Part shown: positions 55,224 to 64,000 of the stretch, one piece after another
Numbering within the stretch: position 1 is the first letter of the stretch
Layout of the letters: each line of letters starts with the position of its first letter
Assembly: GCF_033807575.1 (NCBI RefSeq)
Contig: NC_084725.1
Coordinates: 10,265,001-10,329,000 of the forward strand
From: Cydia pomonella
Lineage: Eukaryota > Arthropoda > Insecta > Lepidoptera > Tortricidae
Length of the DNA stretch: 64,000 nucleotides
Direction of reading: 5' to 3'
Translations under genes and position numbers: made by a program
Notes under the pieces: generated by a model
Database searches by the model: none
Seen by the model: only the letters and a program-made list of their open reading frames with translations
What the model was told of the DNA's origin: nothing

Positions 55224-55545
55224 TACAAGCTTTTAACTTGCCCTGTTCGTTTATATGTATGTGGGTCAAATCTTGGAAGCAAAATTTGACCCACTTCCCG
55301 ATTTCCGATTCAGCTGAAATTTTGCACACATATGTAAATCAGATGACAATGCAATATTATGATGACATGAAGCTTATCTGATGATGGAGACAGGAGGTGA
55401 CCATGGGAACTCTGTGATAAAACAAAGCAAACTGACTGTGTTTAGAGTTGTTCGAATTGTCTCGATGACTACTAGTTGCCCGTGGAAAGAAAAGGACAGT
55501 CAGCGATAAAAGCCAGTACCAAAAATTATATTTTTGCCAAAATCG
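55224..55545 (+). repeat. family A dispersed repeat, copy 4
   Basis: TACAAGCTTTTAACTTGCCC, hairpin GGGTCAAAT...ATTTGACCC at 55263-55292, GATGATGGAGACAGGAGGTG, GTCTCGATGACTACTAGTTG, and TCAGCGATAAAAGCCAGTAC. Matches copies 1 and 2 nearly end to end. Confidence 0.75.
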
Positions 55546-56047
55546 AATAAGTTCTTTAATAACAAATACAGGCATTGCAAAGGCAAATTATACATATAAT
55601 TTCACCATTTGCTCTTGTATTTCTAAATATCAAGGATAGAAGAGTTTTTGTGTGTTTATGAGATAAGGATACATCATGGTATTTTTTATTTTTAATACCA
55701 TTCTGGTAATAAGCTGGTTGCTGATAGTAACTAAGCGTGTTAAGAGCAATTCCTAGCTGAGCAACTTTTCAAATCTCGAATTTTTGAAGCTATGTTTCTG
55801 TCGCGCTGCGGTGGGCGGGAGCGGGAGCTATCTAAGTGTGAGTGCGCGCACACAGACGCGAGCGCCGTTCGTTCCGTCGACATCGCCCGCGAGCCGGACG
55901 GAATTTATCCTGGTCAACGTCGGGACGCAAGTTGTTTTTGTTGTTATCACATAATATTGTTTTTCATTTTTATGTATCTATTAATTACCATATAGGTAAA
56001 AACTGCAAAAAAGAATGATGTCCCTGCTTCGGTCGTCGTCGTACCTA

Positions 56048-56181
56048 CAGTCAAGTGCAAAAATATGTATCGAAAGAATCGTCTCATAAATATGGTACTA
56101 CGCTCTTATTACACTGGAATAAGATGCTATGGGACATATTTTTGAGTAAGATGTGTACACCCATATTTTTACACTTGACTG
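56048..56181. mobile_element. 134-bp TA-flanked MITE nested in TTAA element copy 1
   Basis: TA at 56046-56047 and 56182-56183. The ends CAGTCAAGTGCAAAAATATG and CATATTTTTACACTTGACTG are inverted with one difference. The same MITE sits at 60671-60804 in copy 2, so it entered before the two copies separated. Confidence 0.9.
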
Positions 56182-57079
56182 TACCTATCCGTTTTTGTAA
56201 GTAGGTAATATATGATTAGACTACAATCTATTTAACTTGTAGTACGAATGGGGCTAAACTTGGGCCACCTTATTGATGAACGTATCGCAATGACAATCTG
56301 GGTAAAGTATGTTGGGGTAATGCCGGACAATTTTGGGACCAATTTAGAGAACTCGTGATAAAATGTTTTTTCGAGATCTCGGCACGTGACAGATTCTTGA
56401 AGTACGGAGCGAATAACCGTAGATTCGGCCTGAATTTTGGTTATCTTCAATATAGAACGTTTTCAGTTTTGTACCTGTGTAGTGTGTAAAGATAAGACAT
56501 ACTGTTTTTTAGAGTAACGAGTGTTTTGCCATCAAGGGAGAACATCGGATGGTGAAAAAAAGTTGCTTCTAATGGAAAGAGAATAAGGTATCACAAAGAA
56601 ATAGGTCCGGTGTCTACCCCACCACCAATACATAATTACAAACTTAAAAGTTGTCAACGAAAGTTTTTTTTTCGTATTTTTGTATCCGATCTTAACCCTG
56701 AATACAAAAATTGGTAAAATTATGGCTCTCAAACTTTGATACCTATGTCATAAGGCAATTTGATAAGTAAATAATGTGCTAAGAAACCTCTTATTGTAAG
56801 GTTTACCCGAAGTAATAAAGTAAGAAAAATCACTAAAATAATAGATAGGTTTCGAAGTTTTGACAATTTAAGATCTCGTGAACTGTACAGGTTTAGTGAA
56901 AGTGTAAATGTATTGTTTATTGAAAGGAATGTACTGGAAGATATTAAGTACTTAAGTAGGAGGGACAAAAATCAAAATAAAAAATAATCGTGCCCAGTCA
57001 TTTTTAATGAAGGTCGCCAAAAAAATAAGAATCAAACTTAGAAATCAAAAAGACTAAGTAGTTCTTTAAAAAGGTCAAG

Positions 57080-57228
57080 GTTTTTTTTATACTACGTCGG
57101 TGGCAAACAAACATACGGCCCGCCTGATGGTAAGCAGTATCCGTAGCCTATGTGCGCCTGCAAGTCCAGAGGAGTTACATGCGCGTTGCCGACCCTAACG
57201 CCCTCCCACCCCTCGTTGAGCTCACTGA
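57080..57228 (-). mobile_element. CR1-like LINE 3' end private to TTAA element copy 1
   Basis: The minus strand has GGTCGGCAACGCGCATGTAA, then GGCGCACATAGGCTACGGAT and CATCAGGCGGGCCGTATGTT, ending in TAGTATAAAAAAAACC. Copy 2 reads straight from GGTCAAGG to TCACTGAGAG at 61620-61635, so the insertion came after the copies split. Confidence 0.85.
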
Positions 57229-57587
57229 GAGCCCATCTTGAAGTATGGAAAATAAGTAAATTTGCGATTTTGTTGGTATAATTTTTCAATTGTGTATATA
57301 TATATATATAGTTGATATACAATCTTTTTTTTATAAAATGTAAGGATCGCATGTAAAGAGTAAAGTAAATATATAGGAAAAGAGAGCCCTCTTGAAGCAT
57401 TTTAAGGAAACTAATTTCGAAGCCCTATCTCTATTTTGTATCCTAAACTAGCTATGTATGTGTGCGTGCACATCTACATATGCATCCGTATGTGTAGGTA
57501 CTTTATTGCGAAAAATTGCTCATTTGCTATCTATTTTACTCGATTTTGTTATACAATTCAACATGTATCATCATCCCTATACAATAT

Positions 57588-57718
57588 AAATACTCTTTAT
57601 TGCACACCTCAATAAAAGAAAACAATATAAAAGAAAACAGAAACATAAGCACAGGTAAACAACAAGCGGTCTTATCGCTAAAAAGCGATCTCTTCCAGGC
57701 AACCTTTGGGTTGCGGAA
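57588..57718 (-). mobile_element. LINE-type 3' end fossil inside TTAA element
   Basis: The minus strand reads CGCAACCCAAAGGTTGCCTG, GCGATAAGACCGCTTGTTGT, and GAGGTGTGCAATAAAGAGTA. This looks like a LINE 3' UTR end. The homologous piece at 61990-62104 has lost GCGATCTCTTCC, so it predates the duplication. Confidence 0.5.
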
Positions 57719-59202
57719 ATTAAAAAAATTACATTGTCAGTAAGTAGGTGTACATACACATACAATATACAAATATACAAAATAGACTGCCAAAATCTCT
57801 TCCTTTTGATTTACCGTCGCGCTGGTAGTGGTACTGGATAAAAATAATGGTACGAAAGTGTGATCAAGAAAACAATAAATGTGATAATTAAGTAGGTCAG
57901 TAGATAAATTGCAGAAAATTTAAAGTTTGACAGTCACTGCTGTTTTTTAAGCAGGTAAAGATCGGATTGTTTCTTTCCGATGTTTACCTGGAAGGGTCAA
58001 GATCGGATAGCGGTCTACAGCAGTGCTAAGTCTGTTAACACAATTACAAAATCAAACACAGTTTCATCACAATACGCAAAATAAATTACAGGTTGAAGAT
58101 CGGATAGAAGAAAGAATTCGCGAAATTTACCTTGCTCTCTGTGATTGCGCATAGCACAAGCCCGACTCCCTGAGCGACGCGGGAACACTGGCAGTCGAGG
58201 CGCAATGAAATGACGTCTTACACAATGTTGCCAACATTAAAAAATAAAGCCAAATTAGGGAGAAATGAATGTCCTACGTTCTTCACCCGCATCCGGTATT
58301 TACCCAAAATACCTTAATCGTTGAACCGCCGCATTTCAAAATGGCCCTTATTTTGATATCGGCTAGCCGTAATGTAATACGGCGGATTATAAAATACGAC
58401 TGCGATACTTATATGTATATAAATCCCCTCGTCAATGTAATTTCATTGAATTTGCTAGCTAGTGGCAAACATCAATGTAGTTATCTTTTACTTGTGACGC
58501 ACAAGTGTGAGCAATGTGAAATACAATATTTCTAAAAAAAATGCCTTGTTTATTGTGATTATATGTAGTAAAAGAAAATGTGATTATTAAATTATAATAC
58601 GAAAGGTGGTCAAATTGCAAAATGCTGTCGTTTTATTTAAAATAATGAAATAATTAGACCAGTTCCGAAAGTACCGGGAAATCCCGGTTCTTTAAAACAG
58701 TACCGGTTCTGCAATCCCTAATAAGGATGTTATGCCCATCGCTATTCCTTCTGTGTACGTATATTTAGAAACTGTCTCCGCCTCCAATTCGTGCGATAAG
58801 GACAACTGCAGCTCGGACCGAAATTCACACGCAAAAAACTCAAAAATCGAGGTTTCGCTCTCGACTGTTTCCTCCTCCAAAACGCAACCAATCATTATGA
58901 AATTTTGGAAATTGCAAGAGGAAGAAATAATCTATGCCGCTATGTTTTGATTTTTTTGATATTTGTTGTCATATTTGTATACTGTGCCTTTTTTTACAGC
59001 CAATTCAATTGAGCCGTTTTTGCGATTTTCGAGGCGCTGTAATTTTCTTCAAAATAAAATAATCCAAAAAAGCAAAACATAGCGGCACAGATATTGATGA
59101 TATTGATCTTATTTGAAAAAATCATTGCTCTAGGTTAAAAATCCAGGGAGGAAACAGTCGAGAGCGTTTGTATGGAAAAATCACAACTAGGAATTCCTCT
59201 TA

Positions 59203-60250
59203 AGACGCGGACGGCAAGAAACAACAAGTGTTACGGGTTCGAATCCCGCCCGGCGATTAACTTTTGTTTTTTTTTATATGTTCAAGTTTATATATAATTT
59301 TTTAATTTTTATTGTTTTAGAGAAGTTTAATTTAGTAAAAAAAATGTAGTTAAGATTATCACCTATACACCACCATATTACAATAAATAGTTATAACCGA
59401 GCAAAGCTCGGTCGCCCAGGTACTGTATATTAATATACCGTAAGATACCGACAGATATCTTATAGTATAGCTAAAGCACCACAAACGCCGACGATACCAA
59501 AATATATAATATTGCTGTCTGTCTCGCATCTACATTGTGACATTTGTGAGAGAGACGTAATATACCAAAATATAACGTAATATACCGAGCTATACATCGC
59601 AAAGTATCTTAAGATGCCTTGCTATAAGATATCTTTATCGCTCCGTCTCCGTCTGTGACGGGCTTTGTCGACAATCGTGTGATTATCACACAAGAGTAAA
59701 GGTACTTCTTTCGTTATTGGCTAAATGCGAAGTGCATGGTGGGGGTGGGGGTATAGTACAGCGATACCATTGCATGCCGTGGTAAAAATTGGCAATAACG
59801 ACGCTTAGCTTAACATTTCATAAAAGTTATATGCTCGAAATGGAATTTTTAATTTACGATAACTCCTGAGATATGCATTTAAAATTGTATGGTGTAAGGG
59901 ACCATTGTAATCTGTATGAAATGCTTAATACCGTATCCGTGTAAATAGCTTTGTTAATACCACATATTATGTGATCTTTTTCTAGAAGTTAAGGATGGGT
60001 ATAAGTAGTAAGTTATCCTTAAAAGATAGACATACATCATCACGAACTTTTTTCGACCAATGAAAGAGACAACCTCACCATAAGTACATTGTGTTGTTTT
60101 ATCTCAATCGAATAGAGAGAAGTCGTAGAAGAATAGAGAGAAAGAAGAAGGCGTAATAGGCAATGTTTTCGATTAAAGCGCCTAGACAGCGTGATTTTTT
60201 CAGACGTCTTTAGCAAACATCGTCATATTTCAACAAATTTATACAATACC
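59203..60250. other. spacer between the two TTAA elements
   Basis: About 1.05 kb unrelated to the elements. It holds a B-box-like tRNA fragment (59224-59260), a hairpin ACCGAGC/GCTCGGT at 59397-59413, and a region (59440-59640) with repeated ATACCGA, ATATACC and AAGATATCTT words. No gene seen. Confidence 0.55.
59224..59262 (+). other. tRNA-like 3' half or SINE head remnant
   Basis: GTTACGGGTTCGAATCCCGC contains a perfect B box (GGTTCGAATCC) and part of a T arm. No A box is found upstream, because the TTAA element begins about 25 bases away. It could be the 3' half of a tRNA-derived SINE or a tRNA pseudogene split by the insertion. Not a functional tRNA as it stands. Confidence 0.5.
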
Positions 60251-60507
60251 TTAAGAGCAATTCCTAGCTGAGCAACTTTTCAAATCTCGAATTTTTGAAG
60301 CTATGTTTCTGTCGCGCTGCGGTGGGCGGGAGCCGGAGCTATCTAAGTGTGAGTGCGCGCACACAGACGCGAGACGCGTGCGCTCGCTCATTGCGCGCCG
60401 TTCCGTCGACATCGCCCGCGAGCCAGACGGAATTTATTCTGCGCTGCCCGACGAAAGTTGTTTTTGTTGTTACCACGTAATATTGTTTTTCATTTTTATA
60501 TTATACT

Positions 60508-60607
60508 GTATCTATTACACCCTAATACCAAACACCCTATCACCTGTACTAAATGTATTTTACACCTATGATGACGAAATAATAAATGATTGATTGATTG
60601 ATTGATA
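60508..60607 (+). mobile_element. TGAT-tailed retroposed fragment private to TTAA element copy 2
   Basis: About 100 bases (ACACCCTATCACCTGTACTA, then TGACGAAATAATAAATGATT) ending in TGATTGATTGATTGAT. Copy 1 runs directly from TATGTATCTATTAATTACC at this point. The tail suggests a LINE-mobilised 3' fragment. Confidence 0.7.
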
Positions 60608-60670
60608 TTAATTACCATATAGGTAAAAACTGCAAAAAATAATGATGTCTCAGCTTCGGTTGTCGTTGTA

Positions 60671-60804
60671 CAGTCAAGTGAAAAAATATGTATCGAAAGA
60701 ATCGTCTCATAAATATGGTACTACGCTCTTATTACACTGGAATAAGATGCTATGGGACATATTTTTGAGTAAGATGTGTACACCCATATTTTTACACTTA
60801 ACTG
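60671..60804. mobile_element. 134-bp TA-flanked MITE nested in TTAA element copy 2
   Basis: TA at 60669-60670 and 60805-60806. Ends CAGTCAAGTG and ACTTAACTG (one change from copy 1). Same insertion as 56048-56181, inherited with the host element. Confidence 0.9.
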
Positions 60805-63726
60805 TACCTATCCGTATCAGTAAGTTGGGAGTGATCATGGTGTGTTGTGAAATTTTGTAAGTAGGTATAAATATACCTATGGTTAAACTACAATCTATTT
60901 AACGTACGATAAACTGTAGTACGATGGGGCTAAACTTGGGCCGCCTTATTGAAGAACGTATCGCAATGACAATCTGGGTAAAGTATGTTGGGGTAATGCC
61001 GGACAATTTTGGGACCAATTGAGAGAACTCGTGAAAAAATGTTTTTTCGAGATCTCAACACGTGACAGATTCTTGAAGTACGTAGCGAATCGTTAAATAA
61101 TAACCGTAGATTCGGCCTGAATTTTGGTAATCTTCAATATAGAACGGTTTTAGTTTTGTACCTGTGTAAAGATGAGACATACTTTTTTTTAGGGTAACGA
61201 GTGTTTTGCCATCAAGGTAGAACATTGGATGGTGAAAAAAGTTGCTTCTAATGGAAAGAGAATAAGGTATCACAAAGAAATAGGTCCGGTGTCTACCCTT
61301 TTGTATCCGATCTTAACCCTGATACAAAAATTGTTGCTCTCAAACTTTGATACCTATGTCATAAGGCAATTTGATAAGTAAACAATGTGCTAGGAAACCT
61401 CTTATTGTAAGGTTTACCCTAAGTAATAAAAAAAACCACTAAAATAATAGTGTAAATGTATTGTTTATTGAATGGAATGTACTGGAAGATATTAAGTACT
61501 TAAGTAGGAGGGACAAAAATCAAAATAAAAAATAATCGTGCCCAGTCATTTTTAACGAAGGTCGCCAAAAAAATAAGAATCAAACTTAGAAATCAAAAAG
61601 ACTAAGTAGTTCTTTAAAAAGGTCAAGGTCACTGAGAGCCCATCTTGAAGTATGGAAAATAATTAAAATTGCGATTTTGTTGGTTTAATTTTGCAATATA
61701 TAGTTGATATACAATCTTTTTTTTTTGATAAAATGTAAGGATCGTATGTAAAGAGTAAAGTAAATAATTAAATATATAGGAAAAGAGAGCCCTCTTGAAG
61801 CATTTTAAGGAAACTAATTTCGAAGCCCTATCTCTATTTTGTATTCGAAACTAGCAATGTATGTATGCGTGCACATCTACATATGCATTCGTATGTGTAG
61901 GTACTTTATTGCGAAAAATTGCTCATTTGCTATCTATTTTACTCGATTTTGTTATAAATTTCAACATGTATCATCATCCCTATACAATATAAATACTCTT
62001 TATTGCACACCTCAATAAAAGAAAACAATACAAAAGAAAACATACACATAAGCACAGGTAAACAACATGCGGTCTTATCGCTAAAAGGCAACCTTTGGGT
62101 TGCGGAAATTAAAAAAATTACATTGTCAGTAACCGTCGCGCTGGTAGTGGTACTGGATAAAAATAATGGTACGAAAGTGTGATCAAGAAAACAATAAATG
62201 TGATAATTAAGGTCAGTAGGTAAATTGAAGAAAATTTAAAGTTTGATAATCACTGCTGTTTTTTAAATAGGTAAAGATCTGATTGTTTCTGGTCCGATCT
62301 TTACCTGGAAGGGTCAAGATCGGATATCGGTCTACAGCAGTGCTAGGTCTGTTAACACAATTACAAAAACAAACACAGTTTCATCACAATACGCAAAATA
62401 AATTACAGAGCGAAGATCGGATAGAAGGAAGAATTCGCGAAATTTACCTTGCTCTCTGTGATTGCACATAGCACAAGCCCGACTCCCTGAGCGACGCGGG
62501 GACACTGACAGTCGAGGCGCAATGAAATGGCGTCTTACACAATGTTGTCAACATTAAAAAATAAAGCCAAATTAGGGGGAAATGAATGTCCTACGTTCTT
62601 CACCCGCATCCGGTATTTACCCAACATACCTTAATCGTTGAACCGCCGCATTTCAAAATGGCCCTTATTTTGATATCGGCTAGCCGTAATGTAATACGGC
62701 GGATTATACAATACGACTGCGATACTTATATATAAATCCCCTCGTCAATGTAATTTCATTAAATTTGCTATCTAGTGGCAAACATCAAAGTAGTTATCTT
62801 ATCTTTTACTTGTGACGCACAAGTGTGAGCAATGTAAAATACTATATTTCTAAAAAAAAATGCCTACTACGTAATAAAAGAAAATGTGATTATTAAATTA
62901 TAATACGAAAGGTGGTCAAATCGCAAAATGCTGTCGTTTTATTTAAAATAATGAAATAATTAGACCACTTCCGAAAGTACCGGGAAATCCCGGTTCTTTA
63001 AAACAGTACCGGTTCTGCAATCCCTAATAAGGATGTTATGCCCATCACTATTCCTTCTGTGTACGTATATTTAGAAACTGTCTCCGCCTCCAATTCGTGC
63101 GATAAGGACAACTGCAGCTCGGACCGAAATTCACTCGCAAAAAACTAAAAAATCGAGGTTTCGCTCTCGACTGTTTCCTCCTCCAAAACGCAACTAATCA
63201 TTATGAAATTTTGGAAATTGCAAGAGGAAGAAATAATCTATGCCGCTATGTTTTGATTTTTTGGATATTTTTTGTCATATTTGTATACTGTGCCTTTTTT
63301 TACAGCCAATTCAATTGAGCCGTTTTTGCGATTTTCGAGGCGCTGTATCTTTCTTCAAAATAAAATAATCCAAAAAAGCAAAACATAGCGGCACAGATAT
63401 TGATGATATTGATCTTATTTGAAAAAATCACTGCTCTAGGTTAAAAATCCAGGGAGGAATCAGTCGAGAGCGTTTGTATGGAAAAATCGCAACTAGGAAT
63501 TCCTCTTAAGCGACCACCGTTATCTGTTACGTATTTAAGATAAAAAAGTATGCTTGTTTTGCATATATATGATTGTGAACGATTCATTAACATTCACTAC
63601 CATATTCATAAACCTACACAATGGTTTAGTCTATATCATATCATATTTTATTCGTTAAACAAATGCATGTCCCTTTTTGGGTTGTCTTCGCCACAGCATA
63701 TCCTCGAACTATTTGAAATATATAAA

Positions 63727-63947
63727 GAAAAACCGGACAAGTAAGAAGCGGACTCGCTCACCGAGGGTTCCGTACTTTTTAGTATTTGTTGTTATAGCAG
63801 CAACAGAAATACATCATCGCTATCACGGTTCATGAGATACAGCCTGGTGACAGACGGACAGAAAGACAGACAGACACACGCACGGATTGCGGAGTCTTAC
63901 TAATAGGGTCCCGTTTTATCCTTTTTATTGTACGGAACCCTAAAAAG
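63727..63947 (+). mobile_element. GGTTCCGTA repeat (family C), short form
   Basis: GAAAAACCGGACAAGTAAGA, GAGGGTTCCGTACTTTTTAG, TATAGCAGCAACAGAAATAC, a GACGGACAGAAAGACAGACA core, and TGTACGGAACCCTAAAAAGG. A full short copy. Confidence 0.85.
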
Positions 63948-64000
63948 GGGTCATTAATGTATTTTTTGTCTAATTTCGCTCAACATGAACTATGGTAAAT

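Larger units (their letters stand above)
55740..59202 (+). mobile_element. TTAA-flanked non-autonomous transposon, copy 1 (piggyBac-like)
   Basis: TTAA at 55740-55743 and at 59199-59202. Just inside, GAGCAATTCCTAG and CTAGGAATTCCTC are 13-bp inverted repeats with one mismatch. The 3.46 kb has no long frame. It starts with a GC-rich block (CTGTCGCGCTGCGGTGGGCG), then a nested MITE (56048-56181), a region of short AT frames, a CR1-like tail present only in this copy (57080-57228), a GATCGGAT-rich hairpin region (57950-58120), and a right part rich in CTCGAC and CCTCC words. Exact TTAA target use is the signature of piggyBac transposases, none of which is encoded here. Confidence 0.8.
60251..63509 (+). 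mobile_element. TTAA-flanked non-autonomous transposon, copy 2 (piggyBac-like)
   Basis: TTAA at 60251-60254 and 63506-63509, with the same inverted termini as copy 1 (GAGCAATTCCTAG, CTAGGAATTCCTC) and the same orientation. It is nearly collinear with copy 1 over 3.26 kb with scattered base changes. It lacks the CR1-like tail and a roughly 75-base segment (copy 1, about 56620-56690). It has a private insertion ending in four TGAT units (about 60508-60607) and an extra block in the GC-rich left end (CGTGCGCTCGCTCATTGCG). No coding frame of note. Confidence 0.8.

Noticed and set aside
58732..58950. 72-residue frame inside the TTAA element as a small protein gene
   Set aside because: The matching region in copy 2 has substitutions that change or stop the frame without preserving it, so there is no sign of selection on a protein.
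59224..59262. Functional tRNA gene
   Set aside because: Only the B box and part of a T arm are present; no A box or acceptor partner was found.
59397..59430. Helitron 3' end
   Set aside because: The ACCGAGC/GCTCGGT hairpin is followed by CGCCCAGGTACT, not by a CTRR terminus at the usual distance, and no TC start was found.
55740..63509. Segmental (tandem) duplication of a 3.4 kb region
   Set aside because: The homology stops on both sides exactly at TTAA beside short inverted termini, and the flanks differ. Two transposon insertions explain this better than duplication.

Overview
The window looks like intergenic or deep intronic DNA from a moth or butterfly (Lepidoptera). It is AT-rich. It is packed with repeat types I recognise as characteristic of Lepidoptera: tRNA-derived SINEs, CR1-like and RTE-like LINE 3' ends, the 'GGTTCCGTA' inverted-end repeat with a GACGGACAGACAG core, and many short fold-back elements (MITEs). 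I found no host protein-coding gene, no convincing functional tRNA or rRNA gene, and nothing prokaryotic (no operons, no CRISPR). Species and chromosome cannot be told from the sequence alone.

Layout. 1-5 kb: AT-rich DNA with a tRNA-headed SINE, two LINE tails and two copies of a dumbbell-shaped fold-back repeat. 5-18 kb: many MITEs (6.0, 7.9, 12.3, 14.2, 14.5, 16.0 and 16.3 kb), a long copy of the GGTTCCGTA repeat carrying a CTGT microsatellite, and SINE remnants. 19-31 kb: decayed RTE-like and CR1-like LINE ends, a three-unit 120-bp tandem repeat at 26.4 kb, and a hAT-like MITE at 30.7 kb with an exact 8-bp target duplication. 31-46 kb: more MITEs, including hAT-like, Harbinger-like and TA-flanked ones, SINE clusters at 41-42 kb, and LINE tails. 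46.1-48.2 kb: the only long reading frame, the reverse-transcriptase half of a 5'-truncated LINE with its catalytic aspartates intact. 49-55 kb: MITEs, SINEs and the most repeat-poor stretch (51.6-53.9 kb). 55.7-63.5 kb: two copies, in the same orientation and about 1 kb apart, of a 3.3-3.5 kb non-coding element that begins and ends at TTAA and has short inverted termini. I interpret it as a non-autonomous piggyBac-like transposon, and it is the most interesting structure here.

How the parts relate. Nothing works as a pathway. The sequence records layered transposition: MITEs inside LINE tails, a LINE tail inside a SINE, a hAT MITE inside an older repeat, and private insertions in each TTAA element copy. 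Several events can be resolved to the base because target duplications or empty sites are present in this same window. The best example is a 41-bp palindrome at 20316-20356 whose empty site is preserved in a sister repeat near 30.6 kb.
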